Assembly: GCA_964510205.1 (NCBI GenBank)
Contig: CAZEBW010000101.1
Coordinates: 1-11,547 of the forward strand
Direction of reading: 5' to 3'
Length of the DNA stretch: 11,547 nucleotides
DNA from: CAZEBW01 sp964510205
Lineage (GTDB): Bacteria; Chloroflexota; Anaerolineae; VGOG01
Part shown: piece by piece, positions 5,495 through 11,547 of the stretch
How the letters are laid out: every line of letters starts with the position of its first letter
Position numbering within the stretch: position 1 is the stretch's first letter
The notes under the pieces: model-generated
Database searches by the model: none
What the model was told of the DNA's origin: nothing
Seen by the model: only the letters and a program-made list of their open reading frames with translations
Position numbers and translations under genes: made by a program

Positions 5495-7588
5495 ATGCTT
5501 GAGATGTTTTCTTGTCCCCAAGCGGTAGCTGTGATCGGCGCCTCGCGTAACAAAGAGAAGCTGGGTCACGGCGTGCTGTCCAATATCATCGAACACGGCT
5601 ATCCAGGCCAGGTCTATCCCATCAACCCCAAGGCCGAGGAGATTCTAGGACGCAAGTGCTATGCCAGCGTCCTGGATGTGCCGGGGGAAATAGATTTGGC
5701 GATTATGGTGATTCCCAATAAGTACGTCGCGGCTGCGCTGGAGGAGTGCGGCCAGAAGGGCGTCGAGGGGGTCATCATCATCACTGCGGGCTTCCGCGAG
5801 GCCGGACTGGAAGGCGTGCGGATGGAGCGGGAGCTGCTGGCCATCGCCAAGCAGTATGGGATGCGCCTCATCGGTCCCAACTGCCTGGGGGTCATAGATA
5901 CCATCTGCCCGCTCGACGCTTCCTTCGCCGCTGGGATGCCTCCCCAGGGTGAGATCGCCTTCATGTCCCAATCGGGCGCGCTGTGCACCGCCATCCTCGA
6001 TTGGGCCCTGGCGGCTGAGATCGGATTCTCGCGCTTCGTGAGCCTGGGCAACAAGGCCGACGTGGACGAGGTTGACTTGTTAGCGGCCTGGGAGGATGAC
6101 GTTCATTCCAAAGTCATCCTCACTTACATTGAGGGCCTCTCCGAAGGCAAAGAGTTCATGGAGGTCGCCCGCCGGGTCACCCGCCGGATTCCGGTCATTG
6201 CCGTGAAATCCGGCTCCACCGATGCGGGTTCGCGGGCTGTCTCCTCCCACACCGGCTCGCTGGCGGGGTCGGCGCGGGCTTACGAGTCGGCCTTCCACCA
6301 GAGCGGCGTGCTCAGGGCCGATTCCATCCAGCACTTGTTCGACTACTCCCTGGCCTTTGCCTACCAGCCGGTGCTCCAGGGGGGACGCATCGCCATCGTT
6401 ACCAACGCCGGCGGGCCGGGGGTGATGGCCACCGACGCCCTGGAGCGGCAGGGCCTCTCGCTGGCTTCGCTGAGCCGCGAGACCATTGACTTTTTGCAAG
6501 AGAATCTCCCCCCGGCGGCCAACATCTACAACCCGATAGACGTCCTCGGAGACTCCCTGGCCGGCCGCTACGCCCTGGCGCTGGAAGCGGCTCTGGAGGA
6601 CGACGCCGTGGACGGCGCCCTCGTCATCCTCACGCCCCAGGTGATGACCGAGATCGAGGAGACGGCTAGAGCGGTGGGTCGGCTTGCTGCCCGCTACGAC
6701 AAGCCTGTCCTGGGCAGCTTCATGGGGCAGGAAAGGGTCGGCGTTGGGATCAAGGCGCTGAACGAACATAAGATACCCAACTACTCGTTTCCGGAGCGGG
6801 CGGTGGGCGCGTTGAAGGCCATGTTGGACTATCGGCAGTGGTTGGAACGCCCTCCCTTAGAAATCGAGGAGTTCGACGTGGATCGGGAGACGGTGAAGGG
6901 CATCTTCGACCAGGTGAGGGATGACGGGCGGCAGACGATAGGCGATGCCGAAGCGCGCGACATTATGCAAGCCTACGGCATCCGCATCCCTGCCTCCGAG
7001 TTGGCCGGCACGGCCGATGAAGCGGTGGAGATCGCTGAGGAGATCGGTTATCCCCTGGTGATGAAGATCGCCTCTCCGGACATCCTCCACAAGACCGACA
7101 TTGGCGGCGTCAAGCTGGGCATCTCCGATGCCACCGACGTGCGGGACGCCTTCGACTTGTTGGTCTACCGGGCCACGCGATACATGCCCGACGCCGAGAT
7201 CTGGGGCTGTTTGGTGCAGGAGATGGTGCAGGGGGGCAAGGAGGTCATCGTGGGCATGAACTGCGATCCCCAGTTCGGCCCACTGATGATGTTTGGCCTG
7301 GGCGGCATCTACGTGGAGGCCCTCAAGGACGTGGCCTTCCGCATCGCGCCCTTCTCCCGCCAGGAGGCCGAGGAGATGATCCGCGAGATCCGCTCCTACA
7401 GCTTGCTCAAGGGCGTGCGGGGCGAGAAGCCCTCGGACACGGAGGCCATCGTGGAAACCTTGCTGCGCCTTTCGCAGTTGGTGACCGACTTTCCTGAGAT
7501 TATGGAGATGGACATCAACCCGCTGATGGTCTTCGAGGCCGGGCGGGGAGTGGTAGGTGTGGACATGCGGCTCGTATTAGCGTCGTAG
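5495..7588 (+). CDS. ADP-forming acetyl/acyl-CoA synthetase, fused alpha-beta chain
   Basis: This 697-residue cytoplasmic enzyme interconverts acyl-CoA, ADP and phosphate with the free acid, CoA and ATP, and in fermenters it usually makes ATP from acetyl-CoA. The order is a CoA-binding Rossmann domain (VIGASRNKEKLGHG near 13-26, AGFREAG at 98-104, GPNCLGV at 127-133), a succinyl-CoA-ligase-like domain (SQSGAL at 158-163; phosphorylated histidine predicted as His252 in SSHTGSLAG), then a C-terminal ATP-grasp domain from about 475 (LVMKIASPDILHKTDIGGV; EMDINPLMV near the end). There is no GNAT domain, so it is not a Pat-type protein acetyltransferase. Substrate preference cannot be read. The start has GCGGAG 7 nt upstream. 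A functionally related gene follows at 8088 beyond a short inserted gene. Confidence 0.93.
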   Translation: MLEMFSCPQAVAVIGASRNKEKLGHGVLSNIIEHGYPGQVYPINPKAEEILGRKCYASVLDVPGEIDLAIMVIPNKYVAAALEECGQKGVEGVIIITAGFREAGLEGVRMERELLAIAKQYGMRLIGPNCLGVIDTICPLDASFAAGMPPQGEIAFMSQSGALCTAILDWALAAEIGFSRFVSLGNKADVDEVDLLAAWEDDVHSKVILTYIEGLSEGKEFMEVARRVTRRIPVIAVKSGSTDAGSRAVSSHTGSLAGSARAYESAFHQSGVLRADSIQHLFDYSLAFAYQPVLQGGRIAIVTNAGGPGVMATDALERQGLSLASLSRETIDFLQENLPPAANIYNPIDVLGDSLAGRYALALEAALEDDAVDGALVILTPQVMTEIEETARAVGRLAARYDKPVLGSFMGQERVGVGIKALNEHKIPNYSFPERAVGALKAMLDYRQWLERPPLEIEEFDVDRETVKGIFDQVRDDGRQTIGDAEARDIMQAYGIRIPASELAGTADEAVEIAEEIGYPLVMKIASPDILHKTDIGGVKLGISDATDVRDAFDLLVYRATRYMPDAEIWGCLVQEMVQGGKEVIVGMNCDPQFGPLMMFGLGGIYVEALKDVAFRIAPFSRQEAEEMIREIRSYSLLKGVRGEKPSDTEAIVETLLRLSQLVTDFPEIMEMDINPLMVFEAGRGVVGVDMRLVLAS

Positions 7589-7611
7589 CGTCCAGGCGTC
7601 GTAGCGTCCAA
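7580..7611. repeat. Octamer array GCGTCNNN, left of the four-helix-bundle gene
   Basis: Four 8-bp units in register: GCGTCGTA, GCGTCCAG, GCGTCGTA, GCGTCCAA, followed by degenerate copies to about 7622. The first unit overlaps the TAG stop (7586-7588) of the synthetase gene. The same octamer family occurs on the minus strand at 8031-8070, on the other side of the next gene. Confidence 0.75.
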
Positions 7612-7654
7612 GCGGCTGCGTCGCTGAGCTGCGAAGACGTTGGAAGGAGGGGGG

Positions 7655-8035
7655 ATGAGGGATTTTCGCAAGATTCTGGCTTGGGAGAAGGCTGATGACT
7701 TGGTGGCGTTGATCTACGAAGTCACCAAAGCTTTTCCAAGAGGCGAGCTTTACGGGCTAACGTCGCAGTTGCGACGAGCGGCGGTGTCTGTGGCTGCCAA
7801 CATCGCTGAGGGCTCTGGCAAACAGTACCTCAAAGAGTTTAGGCAGTTTCTCTACACAGCTAGAGCTTCCCTGTCGGAAGTAGAGTACTACATTCACTTG
7901 AGCCATCGGCTTGACTACCTCGACGGTGAGAAGGTTGCCGAGCTGAAAGAGGCTCGCCGAGAGACAGCTAAGGTTCTGCAAGGCTTTATCAACGCTGTGG
8001 AAAAGCAGATCGAGCAAGGCCGCGTCTACAACTAA
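7655..8035 (+). CDS. Four-helix-bundle protein (S23/IVP-like family)
   Basis: This 126-residue, largely helical protein carries the signature QLRRAAVSVAANIAEGSG of the four-helix-bundle family. The family was first named from proteins encoded in 23S rRNA intervening sequences and is structurally related to Avd of diversity-generating retroelements. Members form small oligomers and many stand alone with no known role. No rRNA, reverse transcriptase or variable-repeat gene is present here, so those specific roles are not supported. I choose ATG at 7655 because AAGGAGG (7644-7650) stands 4 nt before it; an in-frame TTG at 7640 precedes that ribosome binding site and is unlikely. Inverted octamer arrays flank the gene on both sides, and it separates two genes of probably related function, which suggests insertion. 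Confidence 0.85.
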   Translation: MRDFRKILAWEKADDLVALIYEVTKAFPRGELYGLTSQLRRAAVSVAANIAEGSGKQYLKEFRQFLYTARASLSEVEYYIHLSHRLDYLDGEKVAELKEARRETAKVLQGFINAVEKQIEQGRVYN

Positions 8036-8070
8036 CGCTGAGACGCTATGGCGCTGTGACGCCAAGACGC
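8031..8070. repeat. Octamer array, inverted copy right of the four-helix-bundle gene
   Basis: Read on the minus strand, five octamers run in register: GCGTCTTG, GCGTCACA, GCGCCATA, GCGTCTCA, GCGTTAGT. The last overlaps the TAA stop (8033-8035) of the four-helix-bundle gene. A small hairpin (GGCG/CGCC, 8050-8063) lies within. Together with the plus-strand array at 7580-7611 it brackets that gene symmetrically. Confidence 0.75.
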
Positions 8071-8087
8071 TTATTTAAGGAGGGAAT

Positions 8088-9167
8088 ATGAAAGTGCTAT
8101 ACATCACTTCAACAGCGACGTTCTCAGGCAAGACGGCCCTTTGCATCGGCCTGGGAAGCAAGCTCAGACGCGATGGCTTTGCCATCGGCTACATGAAGCC
8201 GGTGAGCACCACGGCCAGAAAAATCGCCGGTCAGGTCGTTGACGAGGATGCCCAGTTCATTCGGCAGACCTTCGATCTGGCTGAACCTCTGGACGCCATC
8301 GCCCCCATTGCCCTGATGCCCAGTGTGGTGGAGAGCATATTGAGGGGCGAAAAAGAGGCCGACTTCGTGGCTCGGCTGGGGGAGGCTTACGCCAAGGTTT
8401 CCCAGGGGAAAGATGTGGTCATCCTAGAAGGGGGCGCCCACTGCATGGAAGGTTCTCTGGTCGAGCTGTCCGCACCTCTGGTGGCCGATCTCCTGAAGGC
8501 GCAAGAGTTGGTGGTGATCAAGTACACCAGCGACCTGGTGGTAGACGAAGCTCTGGGAGCCAGAGTGCTGTTCGGCGATTCCATGCTCGGAACCGTCATC
8601 AACGCCGTGCCGCGCCAGCGGATGCGCTTTGTTCAGGAGATGGTCAAGCCCTATCTGGAGGAACGAGGGGTCAAGGTCTTTGCCGTCTTGCCCCAGGAGA
8701 GGCTGCTCATGTCCATCAGCGTGGGGCAACTGGCCGAGGGCCTGGGCGGCGAAATCCTCTGTTGCCCCGAAGCGACTGATGAGTTGGTGGAGTATCTGAT
8801 GGTCGGGGCCATGAACGTGGATTCGGCCTTGACCTACTTCCGCCGCAAGCCCAACAAGGCGGTCATCACCGGCGGCGATCGCTCGGACATCCAACTGGCG
8901 GCTTTGGAGACCTCGACCAAATGCCTCATCCTGACGGGCAATCTCTATCCTAGCCCCCTCATCCTGGGCCGGGCCGAGGAGGTGGGCGTGCCGGTGATCT
9001 TGACCAAGCAGGACACGCTGACCACGGTGGAGATCATCGAGCAATTCTTCGGCAAGACCCGTCTTCATCAGGAGAAGAAGGTGCAGCGTTTCCAGGAGAT
9101 GCTCGATGAGCGATTCGACTTCGATGCCCTCTACGCTGACCTGCGGTTGAAGCCAGTTGGCCCATAG
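8088..9167 (+). CDS. Phosphotransacetylase-family protein: BioD-like P-loop domain plus DRTGG domain
   Basis: This 359-residue protein starts with a dethiobiotin-synthetase-like P-loop domain (YITSTATFSGKTALC, with SGKT at 13-16, and YMKPVST at 35-41) and ends with a DRTGG-type domain (AVITGGDRSDIQLAALETS near 265-283). These two domains form the N-terminal part of long-type phosphotransacetylases, but the catalytic PTA domain is absent, so it should not make acetyl phosphate. Stand-alone proteins of this layout are widespread and without proven function; a sensing or regulatory role is inferred. AAGGAGG lies 4 nt before the start. Its nearness to the ADP-forming synthetase, 500 bp upstream in the same direction, fits a shared acetyl-CoA theme. 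Confidence 0.85.
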   Translation: MKVLYITSTATFSGKTALCIGLGSKLRRDGFAIGYMKPVSTTARKIAGQVVDEDAQFIRQTFDLAEPLDAIAPIALMPSVVESILRGEKEADFVARLGEAYAKVSQGKDVVILEGGAHCMEGSLVELSAPLVADLLKAQELVVIKYTSDLVVDEALGARVLFGDSMLGTVINAVPRQRMRFVQEMVKPYLEERGVKVFAVLPQERLLMSISVGQLAEGLGGEILCCPEATDELVEYLMVGAMNVDSALTYFRRKPNKAVITGGDRSDIQLAALETSTKCLILTGNLYPSPLILGRAEEVGVPVILTKQDTLTTVEIIEQFFGKTRLHQEKKVQRFQEMLDERFDFDALYADLRLKPVGP

Positions 9168-9212
9168 ACGGTGGGCGGCAGGTGCATCAGTCTCAGTAGA
9201 TGGGAATTCTGA

Positions 9213-9265
9213 AGCAGCGCGGGCTCCCACGCCCGCGAATCGGCGGCGTGGGAGCCGCCTCTGCT
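9213..9265. terminator. Long palindrome after the DRTGG gene, possible terminator or dispersed repeat
   Basis: GGCTCCCACGCC (9222-9233) pairs perfectly with 9245-9256 around an 11-nt loop, and an outer AGCAG/CTGCT pair (9213-9217 with 9261-9265) continues the stem after a 4-nt internal mismatch. It is 45 bp past the stop codon. No T-run follows on the plus strand, so termination is uncertain; the GC-rich symmetrical form also suits a dispersed palindromic repeat. Confidence 0.5.
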
Positions 9266-9299
9266 AGTCATTTTCCATGGGTATGTCCGGGAGGTAAGC

Positions 9300-10424
9300 A
9301 TGATGAAGGATCAGGACAAGACCAAGGCGCAGCTCATTGGTGAGTTGGTGGAGTTACGCCGACGGATTGCTGAATTAGAGGCATCAGAAAGCCGGCTCAG
9401 GCAGGTAGAGGACGCGCTGCGCCAGAGCGAGGAGGAACTAAGAGCGATTTTCGACGGCGCTAGAGATGGCATCGTCCTGCTTGACAAGATGGGCAGGGTG
9501 GTGAGAATCAATAAGTATGTCCAGGAAGTCGGGGGGTACACCGAAGAGGATCTGGTTGGAAAACGAATTGACGTCTTGGAAATGATTCCTTCCCAGAGCA
9601 TGGTCAAGATACTTGCTGCTTTTGAAAGACTTGAAAAGGGTCATGATATGCCTCCGTATGAGATAGAAGTGTATCTCAAGACAGGTGGAAAAAGGATCAG
9701 CGAGATTCACAGCTCTCTGGTAAGACGAAGAGGGGGAGTGGTGGGAATCGTGGGGATCATGAGAGACGTCACCGAGCGCAAGTGGGCGGAGGAGGAGCTG
9801 AAGCGCAGCTTTGAGAGGCTGAGAAGCAGCATGGAGGGCACGGTCGAGGCCCTGATCTTGACGACCGAGAGGAGGGATCCATACACAGCGGGCCATCAGA
9901 AACGAGCGGCTCAACTGGCTTGCGCCATAGCCACAGAGATGGGCCTTCCTAAAGATCAAATCGAGGGCATTCGCGTGGCTGGCAGTGTGCACGATATTGG
10001 CAAGGTCTATGTCCCGGCTGAGATTCTCAGCAAGCCCGGTCGGATAACCTCAACAGAATTCAGTCTGCTCAGCGTTCACCCCCGGGTTGGTCAAGAGATA
10101 CTGCAAGCCGTAGACTTTCCCTGGCCGGTGGCCGAAATCGTGCTGCAGCATCACGAAAGGCTGGATGGTTCCGGCTATCCACAAGGGCTGGCCAATGGAG
10201 GCATCTGTCTGGAGGCGAAGATACTGGCCGTGGCTGATGTGGTTGAGGCCATGTCTTCTCACCGCCCCTACCGACCAACTTGCGGCATTGATAAGGCGTT
10301 GGAGGAGATCTCAAGCCAAAAGGGCGTCCTCTATGATCCTGCGGCGGTAGATGCTTGCTTGGAGCTTTTCGTCGAGAAGGGGTTCAGTTTCGAGCTGGAG
10401 GGACGGAATGGATTTCATTGGTGA
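9300..10424 (+). CDS. PAS/HD-GYP protein, probable cyclic-di-GMP phosphodiesterase
   Basis: This 374-residue soluble signalling protein starts with a predicted coiled coil (about 5-48), followed by one PAS sensor domain (about 45-160, with AIFDGARDGIVLLD and the exit motif RDVTERK), a short linker helix and an HD-GYP domain (about 180-365). The metal-binding and signature residues are all present: His199, HD at 231-232 with Lys235, His260, His284-His285, GYP at 292-294 and Asp313. HD-GYP enzymes degrade cyclic di-GMP; the PAS domain probably tunes activity by an unknown ligand or partner. There is no membrane segment. GGGAGG lies 5 nt before the first of two adjacent ATG codons. The last residues (GRNGFHW) run into transporter-derived sequence, so the natural C-terminus may have been slightly altered. 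Confidence 0.93.
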   Translation: MMKDQDKTKAQLIGELVELRRRIAELEASESRLRQVEDALRQSEEELRAIFDGARDGIVLLDKMGRVVRINKYVQEVGGYTEEDLVGKRIDVLEMIPSQSMVKILAAFERLEKGHDMPPYEIEVYLKTGGKRISEIHSSLVRRRGGVVGIVGIMRDVTERKWAEEELKRSFERLRSSMEGTVEALILTTERRDPYTAGHQKRAAQLACAIATEMGLPKDQIEGIRVAGSVHDIGKVYVPAEILSKPGRITSTEFSLLSVHPRVGQEILQAVDFPWPVAEIVLQHHERLDGSGYPQGLANGGICLEAKILAVADVVEAMSSHRPYRPTCGIDKALEEISSQKGVLYDPAAVDACLELFVEKGFSFELEGRNGFHW

Positions 10425-10600
10425 AAAGTTTAATCTCGATCGCGGCGGTTGTGGTGCCCGTGCTCGGCGGCACGGTGTGGGAGCTGTTCGGCTCGAAGGC
10501 TCCGTTTCTGGCGGGCGTGGGCATCGTGCTGGTCTCGCTGGCGCTGACCTAGTTCATCCGCACGCCAGCGGAGCCGGTGGCCGTGGCGGCGGGGGAGTGA
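10424..10600 (+). pseudogene. Remnant of the last segment of an MFS transporter
   Basis: In the frame from 10424, the translation SIAAVVVPVLGGTVWELFG plus the following FLAGVGIVLVSLALT reads like the last two membrane helices of a major facilitator transporter. An in-frame TAG (10550-10552) then interrupts it, and beyond that FIRTPAEPVAVAAGE continues to a TGA at 10598-10600. TAG differs by one base from CAG (Gln). No upstream transporter sequence is present: the fragment begins at the very end of the HD-GYP gene, where a deletion or insertion must have joined them. It has no start codon or ribosome binding site of its own and is probably dead DNA. Confidence 0.65.
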
Positions 10601-10722
10601 GAACCACGGATGGAGAGCACCTCGGATTGTGGAAATGCACGATGTTCAGCCGCGAATGGAGATAAAAGTCGTGTTGTGCAGCGCTGGCAGCGGACATAAG
10701 TATGTGTATTTGTGGGGTTGAG
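10601..10722. other. Gene-free spacer
   Basis: I see no reading frame with coding character, no clear sigma-70 promoter and no RNA gene here. It is likely degenerate sequence linked to the transporter remnant. Together with the repeat that follows it separates the remnant from the restriction-modification gene. Confidence 0.4.
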
Positions 10723-10784
10723 GAGAACACGGACTCGCGGGATTTGCGGATTTGATCCGTGAATCCTGCCAATCCGCTGTTCTC
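10723..10784. repeat. Foldback repeat directly before the restriction-modification gene
   Basis: GAGAACA (10723-10729) pairs with TGTTCTC (10778-10784), and inside lie CGGAT/ATCCG (10747-10751 with 10755-10759) and GGATT/AATCC-type partial pairings, so the whole 62 bp can fold on itself. The ribosome binding site AAAGGAG (10785-10791) begins at the next base. It may be a dispersed repeat, or a structure that limits translation of the gene behind it. Confidence 0.6.
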
Positions 10785-10796
10785 AAAGGAGACGCT

Positions 10797-11526
10797 ATGT
10801 CCCCCGATGCTTTTCGAGATTATCTGAGAACGATAGAGAAGAACCTGGCCACGGGGAGCGCTACCGAGCATACCCACCGCCCGGCTCTCAAAGTCCTCCT
10901 TGAAGCCGTCGGCGAGGACATCACCGCCATTAACGAACCCCAGCGTATCGCGTGCGGCGCGCCCGACTACATCCTTACCCGAGGCGGGACGCCGCTGGGC
11001 TACGTCGAGGCCAAGGGCGTGGGCGCGAGCCTGGACGCGGCGGAGCGTTCCGAGCAGTTGGCTCGCTATCGCGAATCGCTGACCAACCTGATCCTCACCG
11101 ACTACCTGGAGTTCCGCTGGTACGTGGAGGGCGAGCAGCGAGAGACGGCTCGCCTGGCTACGCTGACCAGCGATGGGAGGATCAGGACGCGAAGGGACGG
11201 CATCCAGGCTGTTTCGGAGCTTCTGCAGAAGTTCTTTGCCCAGGAGGTGCCTACGGTAGGCACTCCCAAAGAACTGGCCCAACGCATGGCGGCCCTGGCT
11301 GGCATGACCCGCGATGTGATCAGGGAGACCTTCGGGCGCGAGAGTGAGGAGGGCATGCTGCACGCCCAACTGAAAGCCTTCCGAGAGACGCTGATCCCCT
11401 TCCTCACTCCGGCTCAGTTCGCCGATATGTACGCCCAGACCATCGCCTATGGCCTCTTCGCCGCCCGCGTCCGTGCGCCCTCTCCTGTCCTCCCCCCCAA
11501 AGTTGGGGGGGACCGAGGGGGGGCGG
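10797..11526 (+). CDS. Single-chain restriction-modification protein (type ISP/IIG-like), N-terminal part
   Basis: The frame is open from ATG 10797 to the contig end; about 243 residues are genuine before adapter sequence begins. The N-terminal domain shows a PD-(D/E)xK nuclease pattern: a conserved Glu24 in the TEHTHRPAL helix, Pro56-Asp57 in CGAPDYIL and Glu71-Ala-Lys73 in GYVEAKG. This is followed by a conserved strand TDYLEFRWYV. After a helical linker, FLTPAQFADMYAQTIAYGLFAAR resembles the beginning of the adenine methyltransferase region of type ISP and related single-chain enzymes, which cut unmodified foreign DNA and methylate the host. The methylase motifs and any helicase or specificity domain would lie beyond the window. 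The start is firm (AAAGGAG, 5-nt spacing). Residues 232-239 are encoded by a G/C-run palindrome and may be an insertion. Confidence 0.82.
11491..11512. repeat. C7/G7 palindrome inside the restriction-modification frame
   Basis: TCCCCCCCAA and TTGGGGGGGA form a perfect 10-bp stem with a 2-nt loop, followed by another run of seven G (11517-11523). Similar C-run, AAAGTT, G-run palindromes are, from my knowledge, dispersed intergenic repeats in cyanobacteria and other environmental bacteria. Here it interrupts a coding frame without shifting it, as far as can be seen. Confidence 0.75.
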
Positions 11527-11547
11527 AGATCGGAAGAGCACACGTCT
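11527..11547 (+). other. Illumina TruSeq adapter sequence (artefact)
   Basis: The last 21 bases begin AGATCGGAAGAGC and continue exactly as the standard TruSeq read-through adapter. This is library sequence, not genome. On the plus strand it adds the false residues EIGRAHV to the restriction-modification protein, and on the minus strand it gives the false N-terminus MCSSDL to an antisense frame. Confidence 0.97.

Noticed and set aside
7640..7654. TTG start of the four-helix-bundle gene
   Set aside because: It would translate its own ribosome binding site; ATG at 7655 has AAGGAGG at the right distance.
7655..8035. Accessory gene of a diversity-generating retroelement, or an rRNA intervening sequence
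   Set aside because: No reverse transcriptase, template repeat, variable gene or rRNA sequence is in the window.
7580..8070. CRISPR array or plasmid-type iterons
   Set aside because: Units are only 7-8 bp, degenerate and in direct succession without spacers, and no cas or replication initiator gene is near.
9277..9297. Tiny open frame (MGMSGR) before the HD-GYP gene
   Set aside because: It has no ribosome binding site, and its GGGAGG serves the next start codon.
10554..11543. A 329-codon open frame on the minus strand at the right end
   Set aside because: Its first residues (MCSSDL) come from adapter sequence and the rest is antisense to the restriction-modification gene.

Overview
The window is a bacterial contig end, most likely from an uncultured member of the Chloroflexota (Anaerolineae-like). 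The grounds are indirect: a secreted-protein tail ending in YLPLVLK, an ADP-forming acetyl-CoA synthetase of the fused type, a stand-alone four-helix-bundle gene, and intergenic spaces filled with short palindromic and 7-8 bp tandem repeats. This placement is inference and was not tested by a search. The last 21 bases are Illumina adapter, so the right edge is a library or assembly artefact.

Layout. 1-245 (+): the 3' end of a secreted protein, possibly frameshifted or joined to a second fragment. 246-519: a gene-free convergent space with four consecutive hairpins and a 98-bp inverted-repeat element. 520-3932 (-): a protein quality-control cluster in the order trigger factor (tig), clpP, clpX, with a good promoter at 4080-4109. 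4123-5295 (-): a cysteine desulfurase with a near-consensus promoter. 5495-7588 (+): a fused ADP-forming acyl-CoA synthetase. 7655-8035 (+): a four-helix-bundle protein. 8088-9167 (+): a BioD-like P-loop/DRTGG protein of the phosphotransacetylase family. 9300-10424 (+): a PAS/HD-GYP cyclic-di-GMP phosphodiesterase. 10424-10600: the decayed 3' end of an MFS transporter. 10797-11526 (+): the N-terminal quarter or so of a large single-chain restriction-modification protein, cut by the contig end.

How the genes work together. Trigger factor folds nascent chains, and ClpX feeds substrates to the ClpP peptidase, so the left block is one proteostasis unit. The fused synthetase can make ATP from acetyl-CoA in acetate-forming fermentation. 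The DRTGG protein beside it may serve the same acetyl pathway, but its biochemical role is unknown. The HD-GYP protein belongs to cyclic-di-GMP signalling.

No clearly new protein system is visible. The most unusual feature is the repeat content. There are two 98-bp elements built alike (15-bp inverted arms, each arm itself a small palindrome, 68-bp spacer) but with different arm sequences. There are three unrelated 7-8 bp tandem arrays touching gene ends. One octamer array occurs in inverted orientation on both sides of the four-helix-bundle gene.
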